Origin: Garcia nutans
Taxonomy: Eukaryota > Streptophyta > Magnoliopsida > Malpighiales > Euphorbiaceae
Length of the DNA stretch: 64,000 nucleotides
NCBI GenBank assembly: GCA_947685225.1
Contig: CANTUV010000003.1
Coordinates: 2,736,001 to 2,800,000, forward strand
Direction: 5' to 3'
Shown: piece after piece, positions 10,450 through 21,300 of the stretch
Layout: each line of letters opens with the position of its first letter
Numbering within the stretch: position 1 is the stretch's first letter
The notes under the pieces: model-generated
What the model was told of the DNA's origin: nothing
Databases searched by the model: none
The model's input: only the letters and a program-made list of their open reading frames with translations
Translations under genes and position numbers: made by a program

Positions 10450-11763
10450 ATGACCGAACTCAATTTTAAGAAAATAAAAGGTCTATTTAAAAATATGAAT
10501 GCCACTCATTGGAAACAAATATCTTGGTCAAAAATCGATACTTTGAAGTGTTTTCAAAATGTTAAATTGGACCATTCTTTTTTACATGCCATGGCTTCTT
10601 TTTGGAATGTGAATTCTAGGACATTTAAGATTAATGGCTTTGAAATATGTCCTTTGATTGAAGAATTTGAGGCCATTCATGGATATCCAAGTAATCAAGA
10701 AATAACATTACCTATATTGATTTCAAGACTCAACAAAAGATGCAGATGTTATTTCAACTTTCAAAGCCTGAAGTTCTTCAGTTGATGAGAGGTAAGAAAA
10801 TTCTGCTTGGTCCCTTAATTGACTTTTGCCTTTCTCATTTGGCTCCTACTAAAGCATGGGGACGTATGCTTTGCCTATGCTTGCTTGGACAATTCTTGCT
10901 TGTTTCTTTTGATGGCAATATTGATCCACGAATATTGGATATCATGGACCAAATGGAAGGAGGCTTGTCGCCGATACCCATGATCTTAGTCGAGACTTTA
11001 GTTGGATTAGACCAACATAAATCAGGGTTGTCAAAGAGATTAGCTGGGAGTCTCTTGTTGCTTCAGGTAATTACCTAAATTGCTCAATTTAGGTTTTTTT
11101 TTATTGCTCTAATTTTTGCCTAGTCTGCCCTGTGGGTTTTCGAAACTAGCGAGTTGTCCTAATTTTTACCTAATCCGCCCTTACGGGTATTCAACTTAGC
11201 AGACCCCCTTTTTTACTATATTTTATATTGCTCTAATTTTTTCCTAGTCCGCCCTTGTGAGTTTCAAAACTAGCGAGCTATCCTAATTTTTTCCTAAGTT
11301 GCCCTTGCGGGTTTTTAACTTAGAAGACCCTTTTTTTAAAAAAAAAATTAATTTTTCCTCACAGATTTGGCTTCAGGAGTGTCTCTACTTGCTTGATACT
11401 TCATTTATGGATTTTGTTAGATATTTGCCATGACATCATTCTGCTAGGAAACTACTCCATCCTGCTTCTTCATATATTGACTGGGTTGACTTGATCCACT
11501 CACGTGCTGAAGTCAACATCCGTTGGTTAGTACCTTAGTGAAAGATTTCTCGTATCACCATGCGAACATTCTTGATGTATGTTCCTCTGGATGCTCTTCA
11601 TCGAGGTACTTGCTATGATCCTCGCCGGCTTGACCGTCAGTATGGAGCTGAGCCTCGAGGTTCTAAATTCACTCCCGATTTAGACATGCCTTGTTTGACT
11701 AAAGCCTACTTAGATCGGCTGAAGCAAAGCTGGCCTACACGTTACACTTATCGTCTGCCATAG
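10450..11763 (+). pseudogene. Antisense DUF7745-like gene of E1
   Basis: Exon 1 (10450-11066) begins at CAACAATG, the same start context as the E5 copy at 53607. It encodes a plant protein of the DUF7745 type: HAMASFWNVNSRTFKINGFE, PLIEEFEAIHGYP, then after a frameshift near 10740 LLGPLIDFCLSHL and MILVETLVGLD. The intron runs from the GTAATT donor at 11067 to TTTCCTCACAG at about 11365 and is loaded with hairpin repeats. Exon 2 (11366-11763) starts IWLQECLYLLDTSF, carries stops near 11431 and 11536, and ends DRLKQSWPTRYTYRLP. The function of this family is unknown. The gene lies just after the PMD gene on the same strand and converges on pol. The domain call rests on pattern memory only. Confidence 0.6.
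11106..11330. repeat. Four hairpin repeats in the DUF7745 intron of E1
   Basis: Four imperfect units of about 50 bp: CTCTAATTTTTGCCTAG, then a C/G-rich block CGCCCTT..GGGTTTT, then AACTAGCGAG or CTTAGCAG. Within each, CTAAG/CTAG pairs with CTTAG/CTAG and GCCC with GGG(T), giving a small stem-loop. The same unit recurs at 12009-12162 and in E2 and E5. Confidence 0.7.
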
Positions 11764-12176
11764 ATTTTACATTTGTTAATTTCTTTAGAAAGTGTTTTGT
11801 TAGGATGAAAAAAAATAATAAAAGTAATAATAGATGCTTCTTTTCCTTTTATAATTTGTCATCACCTTTTGCTATTGTGTTTATTTAATTCATCCATATT
11901 TGGTCAAATACTTATAACAGTGCACATAGAACAATTTTAATATTAATTCTATTTTATTAAATTGGGGAACAACCAAACATAAAGCCAGCATACACAAGAT
12001 CACTCTTGTTGCCAACTAGCCCTTTTGGGTTTTCTAATTGGTGATTTTCTCTCATTTAGCCCTAATTGTTGCTTAGTCTGCCCTTTCGGGTTTTCGAAAC
12101 TAGCGAACTGCTCTAACTTTTGCCTAAGCCACCCTTTTTGGGGTTTTGACCTAGCGAGCTCTTTTTTTCTTTTTTT
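11764..12176. other. Convergence zone between DUF7745-like gene and pol in E1, with three hairpin repeats (12009-12162)
   Basis: The antisense gene ends at 11763 and pol ends near 12177 from the other side. The zone is AT-rich up to 12000 and then holds three units of the hairpin repeat, ending GACCTAGCGAGC. Both transcripts would have to end here, so cleavage/polyadenylation signals are expected; none was singled out. Confidence 0.55.
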
Positions 12177-13534
12177 TTATACATAAAACTTCTTCAACCT
12201 ATCAATGTTCACTAGCTCACTAAACTTGTTCCTGTCCATGTCTGATAACTTCACTACGCACCCTTGTTCATTACTTGTTTCACAACATATGGCCCTTCCC
12301 AGTATGTTAGGCTTACATTATTTCAACACCAAATCCCTGACTCTGAGTTTTCTAATCTTAACCTTTCTATTGTAAGCCTGAGCTATCCTCCTTTGATACA
12401 GTTGATGATGATACAGTGCTTTTAACCTTCTTTCCTCTAGTAAAGCTAACTGTGTTTATCTACTCACTACCCATTCTGTTTCAAGTAGTTCAGCTTCCAA
12501 GACCACTATTAATGACTTGTTCTCGATTTCAATTGGCAACACTACTTCCATCCCATAAACAAAAGAGAATTGTGTCATTTCAGTCAGAGTTCGCACACTT
12601 GTTCTGTATCCTCACAAAGCAAAAGGAAGCATCTCTGACCAATCCCTGTATGTCTTGGTCATCTTGGATAGGATCTGCTTAATTGTCTTATTTGTTGCTT
12701 CTACTGCACTATTAGCCTTTGGTATAAGGAGAGGATCGGTGATGATGGATTTGGTACTTCGAGAATAAGTCCTTAACTGCTCCTTGAAACTATACCTCAT
12801 TTTCTTATATCACACTGTGCGGGACCCCATACCTGCAGATGAGGTTCTTTTCAATAAATCTAGCGATTTGACTTGCCCCCAGTTTGTTGAAGGATTTGGC
12901 TTTGACCCATTTTAAAAAATAATCTACCGCTACTACAATAAAACGGTGACCGTTTGAGGATGTCGGATGTATCTCTCCTATAATGTCGATACCCCAAGTG
13001 GCAAAGGGCCAGGGTGAAGACATAGAATGCAATTCTTCTGGTGGCATATGATTCAAATTGCCATACGTCTGACATTATTGGCACTTCTTTAGAAACTCAA
13101 TATAATCTCTCTCTATGGTCAGCCAGTAGTAACCTTATCGAATGATCTTCTTAACTAGGGCCAAACCACTTATGTGTGGACCGCAACTTCTTGCATGTAT
13201 TTCTGACATGATATGCTCCACTTCAAGCTTCCTTAAGCATCTCAAATGTAACCCCATCAGGCCATCTTCGATATAACTCTACATGGAAGGTGATGTATTG
13301 CAAAGACCACCACCTTATGGCTCTTCTTTCTTTCTTTGTTGCCCCCGACGGGTATTCTCTTTCCTCCAAAAACCATCTTATAGTATCATACCATGCATCA
13401 TGGTCTGTATCAGTTTCCATGATTGTCTCATATTCATAGCAAGGAGTTGATGAACTGGTCAAAATCAGAGGCTTGAGGAACAAGTTGACAGGATTTTCCC
13501 ATATCGAAGCCAATGTGGCTAGGGCATCAGCCAT
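12177..13534 (-). pseudogene. E1 integrase region of pol (broken)
   Basis: Minus-strand fragments give, in order: ADALATLAS (end of the second RNase H) at about 13505-13534, a linker, then integrase pieces. PWPFATWGIDIIGEIHP contains the first catalytic Asp, CRYGVPHSVI precedes the second, and NSAVEATNKTIKQ contains the catalytic Glu. Near the end comes KLSDMDRNKF and a final stop near 12177. Frames are split at about 13223, 13084, 12805 and 12612 by stops and indels, so no integrase can be made from this copy. This is the C-terminal part of pol, which converges on the antisense cassette. Confidence 0.75.
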
Positions 13535-13616
13535 TTGGTTTTCTTCTCTTGGTAGGAGTATAAACCTGCACTCCTTAAAGTTTTTTTCATCATGGTTAAG
13601 TAATAGTGGTATGGTT

Positions 13617-15161
13617 TTAATTTTCTTCTTTCAACTCCCACTCTCCATTTACTTGGGATACTACTAGTAATGAATCATCAAAAACTTTCACCTTATCCAC
13701 CTTCATAATCATTAGGGTTTCCAAACCAAAAATACATGCTTCGTACTCCTCCATATTATTGGTTACTCTGAATTTCAACTTTTTAGCTAAGGGGATAAGT
13801 TCCCCTTTGGACGATTCTATTATGACTCCCAAACCTACTCCTTTCCTATTCACTGCTCTGTCAAAATACATTTTCCATCCTTGTACTTCAATGGCCTCTA
13901 AATGTAAATCCGGAAATTCCAAGACTACCTCTTCACTATCCGATAATGGTTGTTGTGCCAGGAATTTTGCCACTGCTCTACCTTTGATTGTTTTCCTTTT
14001 TACATACTCAATCTCAAATTCTTCCAATATTATCAACCATCTCCCATATTTTCCAATCAAAGAGAGTGTCTCCCTTAAGTACTTCATTGGATCCAACCTG
14101 AAAATTGCTTGCACACTATAAGATTGAAAGTAATGCCACAACTTCTTAGAAGACCAAACCACATCTATACAAGTCTTTTCAATGATACTATACTTAATTT
14201 CATAAGGTAGAAGCTTTCTACTCAAATAGTAGACTGCGTGCTCAATCCCTGACTCATCTGCTTGGGCTAGCATAGCTCCTACTGACTCTTCTTCTACTAC
14301 TAAGTAGAGTAATAGGGTTTTACCAGATTTAGGTGGTTTCAAAATAGGTGGATTCAATAAGTATTCTTTTATTCGTGCAAAGGCCTTTTGACACTCTTTA
14401 TTACACAGGACCGGCTGATTCTTCTTAAGCAACTTGAAGATAGGCTCACAGATTGTTGTGAACTTTGCTATAAACCTACTAATGCATTGTAATTTACCAA
14501 TGAATCCATGAACTTCTCTCTCCGTCTTAGGGAATGGCATATCCCTGATTGCTTTAACTTTATCAGGGTCAATCTCAATGCCATTTGGACCAATCACATG
14601 TCCTAACAATTTGCCTGAGGTAACCCCGAACACACACTTCTTCGGATTTAATCTTAGCTTATATTTCAATGCTCTATCGAAGAATAATTCTAAGTTTTGG
14701 AAGTTTTGTTCCCTTGTATCTGATTTCACCATCATATCATCAACATATACTTCGACTTCTTTGTGCATCATGTCATGAAATAGTGTGGTGGCCATCCTTT
14801 GGTAGGTTGCTCTAGCATTCTTTAATCCAAATGGCATCACTCTATAACAAAATATACCCCATGTAGTAATGAAAGCAATTTTGGCTTTATCCTCTTGGGC
14901 CATTAACACTTGGTTGTATATGAAAAATCCATCTATAAACGAGTGTAGCACGCTAGAGGCTGCACTATCAATGAGAACATCTATATAGGGTAAAGGAAAA
15001 TCATCTTTAGGGGAAGCCTTGTTTAAATCTCTATAGTCCACACAGACCCTAATTCTTCCATCTTTCTTTGGCACGGGTACTATGTTGGCTAGCCAATCTG
15101 GATATTCTATCACTTCAAGGAACTTTACTTTTATTTGTTTAATGACCTCTTTTTTAACCAA
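13617..15161 (-). CDS. pol: E1 reverse transcriptase - degenerate RNase H - archaeal-like RNase H
   Basis: An unbroken 514-codon stretch of pol; its first ATG is internal, because pol is made as a polyprotein. RT: WLANIVPVPKKDGRIRVCVD, SPKDDFPLPYID, YRVMPFGLKNARATYQRM and the active site YVDDM near 14735-14750. RNase H follows at about residues 280-400, but the usual first catalytic Asp block is replaced (LLLYLVVEEESVGAML), so this domain is probably inactive. A second RNase H starts at GWKMYFDRAVN and continues EEYEACIFGLE and DDSLLVVSQ, the archaeal-type domain of Tat/Ogre elements; its usual YFDGA is YFDRA here. The frame stops at 13617 (...ELKEEN), before the ADALA motif. It copies element RNA in virus-like particles. 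Confidence 0.85.
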   Translation of the reverse strand: MVKKEVIKQIKVKFLEVIEYPDWLANIVPVPKKDGRIRVCVDYRDLNKASPKDDFPLPYIDVLIDSAASSVLHSFIDGFFIYNQVLMAQEDKAKIAFITTWGIFCYRVMPFGLKNARATYQRMATTLFHDMMHKEVEVYVDDMMVKSDTREQNFQNLELFFDRALKYKLRLNPKKCVFGVTSGKLLGHVIGPNGIEIDPDKVKAIRDMPFPKTEREVHGFIGKLQCISRFIAKFTTICEPIFKLLKKNQPVLCNKECQKAFARIKEYLLNPPILKPPKSGKTLLLYLVVEEESVGAMLAQADESGIEHAVYYLSRKLLPYEIKYSIIEKTCIDVVWSSKKLWHYFQSYSVQAIFRLDPMKYLRETLSLIGKYGRWLIILEEFEIEYVKRKTIKGRAVAKFLAQQPLSDSEEVVLEFPDLHLEAIEVQGWKMYFDRAVNRKGVGLGVIIESSKGELIPLAKKLKFRVTNNMEEYEACIFGLETLMIMKVDKVKVFDDSLLVVSQVNGEWELKEEN

Positions 15162-15351
15162 TTCAGCCCATCTGGCCTCAAATGTCTAAGCTTTTGTTTG
15201 ACAGGCTTCATATGAGTGTAAGTAGGAATAAGATGTTCGGCTATGTCTCGATTTATTCCAAGCATATCCTCATAAGACCAAGCAAATACTTCCTCATATT
15301 TTTTGAATATTTTTTTAAATCTCTCTCTCTCATCAAGAGTAAGGTTGGATG

Positions 15352-16922
15352 CTATGCTAAATTTTTAGGATTTTTGGTTGTTCCCAAATTTAATGATTGC
15401 GTATCAACAGAGTTAATATTAAAGATGCTCATGTAACCGCTATTTGAATGTATACAACCATCAAGAGAAACATCACACAAGTAAGCAAAATCAGACTTTA
15501 TTACATTCATTTTGGAAAAGAAAACACCATCATCCTCATACAAAGCAGACAAATTAAAATCAAAATCATAAAGCATAATATCTTCAAACTTCTCTTCAAC
15601 TAGGGCAACAATCTCCTCTGGAGTCTTCTCAGCTTTCAGGACAGCTTCCTTCTTCTTTTTTGGATTGGGCTCCTTGTCAGCTGGCAAGGTGAGCTCTTTC
15701 TTCATTTGCTCCACTAGATCGGCAACATCAACAAAAATTTCAAAACCCGGGATCAACTTTCCCATGAACATGATTGGCTGGGGCTTTCCTTGGAGTGGTC
15801 CCATGTCTGAAGCTTTGACAAAGATTTTTTCGAGTGGCGGGTAGCTCATCTTCTCATTCTTCTTTGGCTGGATAGCTTTGTTGGCCTCTTCATACCCCAA
15901 CCCTTTCTTGGAAGTTTAAGTTTTAAAATTTGGAAGCTTTGTCAAACCGGCCTTTCCTTTTCCAAGACCAGCTCAGGGAAGGTAGCTCGTGTTCTTCATC
16001 ATGTTCAAGACCTTAGAGTCCACTACTTCATCATCTGAAATTATAGTTACATTGAAACCACTGAGAGGCCTCTCCACCATTAGAGCATTAACAACCTCAT
16101 TATCCTCAGCCTCGATGACCACCGTCTCATCTCCGTTAGGGAACTTGATCTTTTGATGGAGGGTGGAAGGAACTCCACTAAGAGGATGAAACCATGGTCC
16201 TCCCAGGAGTAAGGCAAAGGTAGCAGGTATGTCTAAAACAACAAATTCAACAATAGATTCAATTGGACCAACCTGGACAATAGCTTTGAAAGTTCCTTCG
16301 GCATGTCTCTTGGTGTTGTCATAAGCCCGAATGGTTACCTCGGTTGGTTTAGATCCCTTGTTGACATGGCTAGCTTTGGCAATATTTTAAGTGGACAAAC
16401 ATTTATGGCGGACCCATCATCAACCATTACACATGGAGTCCTTTTTCCATTGATTTCCACTTTGATAAAGAGAGGATGGATGTGATCTCTCTCCTCTTCC
16501 AGTAAATCCACATCTGAGAAAGATACCGCTCCCATATTAACTTTGCTCTTCTCTTGAATATCTTCACATTTCATTACTCCTTCAATTGTTATGAAGTTGA
16601 TTAGCTCCTCCGATGTTATGGAGGTGGAAATTGGCATAATGGCCAAGGCCTTGGCCATAGTTTCTCGGTGCTTTTTGGAAGTAGCCAATAAGTCCCAAAT
16701 GCTAACACTTGCTTGGATTCTTTTCAATTGTTGGAGCCCAATATCATCTTCCTCTTCTTTGTTCCCTACTTTGACTTCCTTTCTTCTATTAACTTCTACC
16801 TCCTTAGGCAGTGGCCTTGCATAAGGCTTACCGGATCTAGTGTTCATTACTTCATCTTCTTCGGGCTCGGACCAGGTCCATTCCTCCTTCTTGGGTACAA
16901 GATCATCATCACTATCGATTGA
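15352..16922 (-). pseudogene. E1 protease and protease-RT linker (broken)
   Basis: A minus-strand series of frames. 16847-16335 holds SVSIWDLLATSKKHRE and the aspartic protease core VMVDDGSAINVCPL (active-site triplet near 16410-16428). 15900-15352 holds a linker (PPLEKIFVKASDMGPLQGKP, FMGKLIPGFEIFVDV). Frameshifts and stops near 16335 and 15900 break the polyprotein, and the stretch 15162-15351 is also out of frame. The D-D-G-S site replaces the common D-T/S-G. The arrangement is parallel to E2 (34250-35916) and E5 (58508-60500). Confidence 0.7.
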
Positions 16923-17066
16923 ATCCTAAAACCCATTCACAACACAAATTGCTACTTCTTTACCCACCATAACTTATTCACTTTTGCTAAATTCCTCTTC
17001 TTCTTTGGTTACTTTTTCATCCAAATCTTGGAAAGAAGACATGACAAAACTTTCATGCAAACCTCC

Positions 17067-18373
17067 TCAAATCATGAAGGTCACCGGTGGTGGTACTCTA
17101 TTGAACCTTGGTAATGGATTGTCTTTGGTGTTTGGCTTGTTGGGCTCGGGCAGCTTTCCACTGTCAATCAAATTTTGGATCTCATGCCTTAACCTCACAC
17201 ATCTATCCGTGTTGTGTCCTTGCATTTGATGAAATTGACAAAATGCCTTAGTGTCGAAATTAGGTGGGAGAGGGTTAGGCAATGGACGAGGGTTGTAACA
17301 ATCCCTTCCTTTGAAGCTTATTGAGAACCCAAGACAGCTGTTTCCCCAATTCTGAAAAATGCCTTCTTTTTCCTTTGCTAGTAGCATTAACACCAATTGT
17401 CTTTTGCATGCCTTGGTTACCAGACTGGTAGTTTCCTTTCTCGTTCCTTCTTGTTGAAAAATGGTTCTTCTCTCTTTCCTATTCTTCGATTTGCAGACCA
17501 GCTTGGAGAAGATCTTTGAAATCACGGATGAGTGTATGAGACATCCTTTCACAAAGACTAGGCAACACCCCGCTCACAATCATCCTTATTTGATCAGATT
17601 CATCAATCCTCTTCTTGAGCAAAGCAGCCTTATTTCTTCATCTTTTCACATAGTTCATAAAATTCTCATTTGGCCTTTGTCTAATGGACTCAACTTATAT
17701 TAAGGTAACTTCCATCTCAACATTGTATCCATATTGTTGGATGAAGGCCTTGTATAGCAGATCCCAACTCTTTTGTGTTCCATCATCTAAGGTATTAAAC
17801 CATTTTATATAACAGGATCCAATGAGAGCATAAAGTACCTTAGAGTTTGAGCCTTAGTAGCTCGGGCAGACTGCATAGCAGTGATATACTGCTTTACATG
17901 GAGGTGAGGATTTTTGGTTCCATCAAACTTTGCAAAGAATGACATCTTAAACTTGTACAGAACTTCTTCGTCTAGCTCAAATAATTTGTCAACCTCAGAC
18001 ATTTCTTATGTTTTCAACTCTTCTCAAATTTCTTTTCTAAATCCGCAATCATCTTTTCAACATCATAAGTTTCAGTTTTCTCCATAGCTGATCTTTCAAT
18101 AATCTTCGGTTCCTTTTTGTCTTGAGGATCTTGGAAGTATTGAGCCCAATCATCATCATCATCAATGATCACCTTATCATCATCAAAAACCACTTCACCA
18201 ACTTTAGCCTTCCCCTTATCCATTGGCTTCTTAGTGCTAGCAGATGCTTCGGCATTGTTTCTTAAAATTGTAGCCAATTGGTTCTTCATGGTATCAGCTA
18301 GGGCCTCTTTTATTTCTTCCATCTTGGCATTGAGGGTGTCATGCACCATTCTTTGAATTTGTTCGAGCTCCAT
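17067..18373 (-). pseudogene. gag: E1 gag (frameshifted)
   Basis: The start ATG at 18373 (MELEQIQRMVHDTLNAKMEE) is preceded by a leader block conserved in E2 and E3. An acidic and lysine-rich N-terminal region (DDDDDWAQYFQDPQDKKEP) stops at 18014. The capsid-like part continues at 18002-17805 (SFFAKFDGTKNPHLHVKQYI, RATKAQTLRYFMLSLDPVI) and is then out of frame. The C-terminal part (17552-17067) has a zinc knuckle variant C-x2-H-x4-H-x4-C (CQFHQMQGHNTDRC) and PLPRFNRVPPPVTFMI. The E3 copy of the same gene is better preserved. Gag would coat the element RNA. Confidence 0.8.
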
Positions 18374-19527
18374 TGCTTTTGGTGAGCAAGTGATTGAGTC
18401 GTTGCTAGATTCTTCATCTCAGGCGTAGGTCGGATTATCATAAGCTTTTGAACTGCCATAATCTAGGGCTATGAGCTAGAAGGGATCAATGATATGAGAT
18501 GCAAATGTATGCACAAACAATCAACAAAGTTAAGTAGAACGTCCCTTACAACCTTATAACATCCACACATGAATGGCGAGTCTCTTTTCCTAGGTAATAT
18601 GGTTAACAAAATACCAACATGGGGTATCTTGTTTTTTGAATAATTCCCTCGGACGTTTCAACCAATAGTTATATTTTCAAAAATGGAAATCAGTTCATGA
18701 TAATTCCCATTAATTAGGCTTTAATCCATTTAACCAACTAAAGTAGCTTTTATGCTATATTGGATTAAAACTAAATTAAGAGGTTTATTATAAAATAGAT
18801 TTCTCAATTGAAAAAGTAACTAACGATTCATGCCAAAAACAAGCCCATGATTAATTATTCTTAATATAAACTAGGCTCACAATTGAGTTTTGGTATTTTG
18901 TAATTGACCTAAATAATTTGCAAGCTCTTTGTAAGAAAAAGGTAAGATGAAAATAATTTTGTTTCTAAGCCCATTGTAAAAAGATTTTAGAAAAAAATGG
19001 ATTTTGGGCTTAGTATTTGGGTCATGAGCAAAAGAATTTTTGATTTGTTTTTAGAAAAGTTTTATGTCCAAAGACCATTTTAAAAAGTTTTGAAAATAGC
19101 TTTGGTCTTTTGGACTTTAAAGAAAAATTTATTTTGAGCTTACAATATACGTAGGTCATATTAGAAAAAGAACAAACCAAATAAGCCATGATTTAAGCCA
19201 AGACAAATTAACCATAGTCAAACAACAAGCATTTGGGGTAAAACCTAAGAAAAGTAACTAGGCCAATTACATGAGCTTTAGTCTTTGGGTAAAAAGGCTT
19301 AAGTTCCCATAGCAAGTATATACCAAATGGTATAAGGCTATGAGTGGTTATGCCATGCTCGATCTCCATACCTTGAGTGAAAGTATGGTATCCCTTACAT
19401 AATACATCACGGGTAACACAGGCATCCTAACTCACGCACACGATGCAATCTAATATGATGCAATGGATAATATCATGATAAGAAAGAATATAATAATATA
19501 AAGACCAATGGAATCAACTTCTCTTAT
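18374..19527 (-). other. E1 untranslated leader between PBS and gag
   Basis: A 1.15-kb non-coding leader, collinear with 37294-38529 in E2 and with the E3 leader (41991-42071 plus 46225-47311). It contains several degenerate copies of AAAGCCCA.TTTTAAAAA...TTTTGGGCTT-like blocks. No gene is seen in it. Confidence 0.7.
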
Positions 19528-19545
19528 CCCTAATGGAGTCGCTAC
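19528..19545 (-). promoter_or_regulatory. E1 primer-binding site (mutated)
   Basis: On the minus strand, GTAGCGACTCCATTAGGG follows the LTR end CTCACA. It is a slightly decayed form of the intact TGGCGACTCCACTGGGGA at 41973 in E3. This PBS type is the one reported for Ogre-like elements, primed by a tRNA-Arg; the tRNA identity is from memory. Confidence 0.75.
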
Positions 19546-21022
19546 TGTGAGCGGGAATTTTTGCTCCCACTCCCGGTGGAATGGTTTTTGCGACTTCGGC
19601 ACTGTTTAGGCTCGGGGCCTTAGAGAACAAGGGCCTAAGCCCTGAGAAAATGGAGTCACCACCCGGACGGGCCAAGAAAAAAGAAAGGGGTGGATGACTC
19701 GATTCCTAAGGAATCCGCAACCCCCTAATGGGTTTGAAAAGTTGGGTAGGTGTGGTGAAGGTGAGAAACAGCCCAGCCCCCCCCCCCCCCCCAGCCCCCA
19801 CAACGCCAGGTTCATTGGAACTAGCCTCCTTTGCATGTCTTAAAATTATAAAATTCTTAAATATAACAATATTATCCATACTACATGCAATAATTAAAAT
19901 AAAGCATCATTATATTAAAACCAAAGCAACGTCCAAACAAAATAAATAAATAGACACCCACCCCAGGATGGAAACTTGCCCTTACATCGCCATGTCTAAA
20001 ACTAAATGGGACACCGACTAAAAATGAAAACGTGTCCTTTACATTAGTCTAAAAACTTTAAAATAAAATAAATTACATGATGCTCACGACATGAGGTACC
20101 CAAAATATGGAAACATACCTCTTACAATGTTTTGAAATCAAAATAAATCAATAAAAGTAAACAACCATTCATCATAAATAAATCATTCATCAAAGACATC
20201 AAACATCAATCAAAATATATAATAAACATTCATCCAATTTAAATTAAAATAGTAAATATATTAACTTTAGGAGTTCATGCATCAACTAGGATTTCTAGAG
20301 TTTTATGTTCAATAACTAGGGTTTTACATATACTAGTTTAATTAGTTGAGAAATATTTTAAAGAAATAACATAGCTACTGGATGTTTAAAAGATTTAGGG
20401 TTTTGAATGCTTTTATGAAAATAATGCTACTGTGATATAAAAAAAATAGGTTTGATTAGGGTTTTAAGTAAACAGATTGTTATTTTGATTTTTTGAAAGG
20501 TGTAATTAGGATTTTAGATTTGAAAATTATGTTTTAAGGTTATTAAAGTTTTAGGGTTTTACGATTAAGATATTAGGGTTTTATGGTTTGAAATCTTGAT
20601 TCTATAGATGATGATTTTGAATTTTGAATTTGATGCTTTTCTATGATCAAAGTTGAGTGTGCTTTTAATATTGACTATATCAACTACTTATGTATTTTTA
20701 GGTAAAAACAAATATAGAAAGCCAAATTTATTATTGGAAGATTAAAATAGCTCACTAAATGAAATTATAACAAAATAGCTACTGTGAAGGTTTGAAAACA
20801 AAGTTGATTAAGATTTAGGGTTTGGATAACTTAGGGTTTATGAAATTAGACTTGTGTTGAATGATTATATTATTTATTTAATTAAGATCTTAAGTATTGT
20901 ATGAATTAACTTATGCTATTGGCTAAAATAGATTGAAGAAAGAATTAAATAACTAAGGCAGTGTGATGATAGCTTAAAAGATGAAGATGATTAATAATTG
21001 AATAAACAGAAGTTAGAGTAAT

Positions 21023-21268
21023 TTACCTACATTTGATGGCTCCACCAAATTTGAAGAAATTGAACCAAGCTACTGCTTGCTTCAATTTTGATTTTGGTTG
21101 AGCAAAGCAATCTGGAGATGATTTCTTCTTGCCTCCTTTGGTTGTTGTGTCGTGAATTTCTCCTTGCTTGCTAGGATTTTCTTTTGGCCGAAAGAATTCA
21201 AGGGTCCCAAGTTTGGTTCCTATTTTTTTTTTGAAAGATCTAAGTTTCATCTCCAAAGTCCAGATCAC
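21023..21268 (-). CDS. Small leader ORF in the E1 5' LTR
   Basis: The 81-codon counterpart of 932-1180, starting 23 bp after the TATA box; its second ATG (MKLRSFKK) corresponds to the start in the other LTR. The two copies differ by several substitutions and a short deletion near the start, and their C-termini diverge in frame. No domain is recognised. Confidence 0.25.
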   Translation of the reverse strand: MIWTLEMKLRSFKKKIGTKLGTLEFFRPKENPSKQGEIHDTTTKGGKKKSSPDCFAQPKSKLKQAVAWFNFFKFGGAIKCR

Positions 21269-21290
21269 CTTTTGAAGTGTTTTAATGTGG

Positions 21291-21300
21291 TATTTATAGG
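21291..21300 (-). promoter_or_regulatory. E1 LTR promoter TATA box
   Basis: Minus-strand CCTATAAATA in the 5' LTR, also at 1215-1224 in the 3' LTR, 27318-27327 in S1 and (plus strand) about 40251-40260 in E3. It would direct the genomic RNA of the element. Confidence 0.65.

Noticed and set aside
13759..14121. Plus-strand frames opposite pol (also 34576-35061 and 60209-60622)
   Set aside because: They are shadows of the minus-strand pol genes, with no family pattern or splice support of their own.
19606..19949. Frames through the start of the E1 5' LTR
   Set aside because: They lie in the U5/PBS-side part of the LTR and are broken by the C16 run; there is no equivalent frame in E3 or S1.
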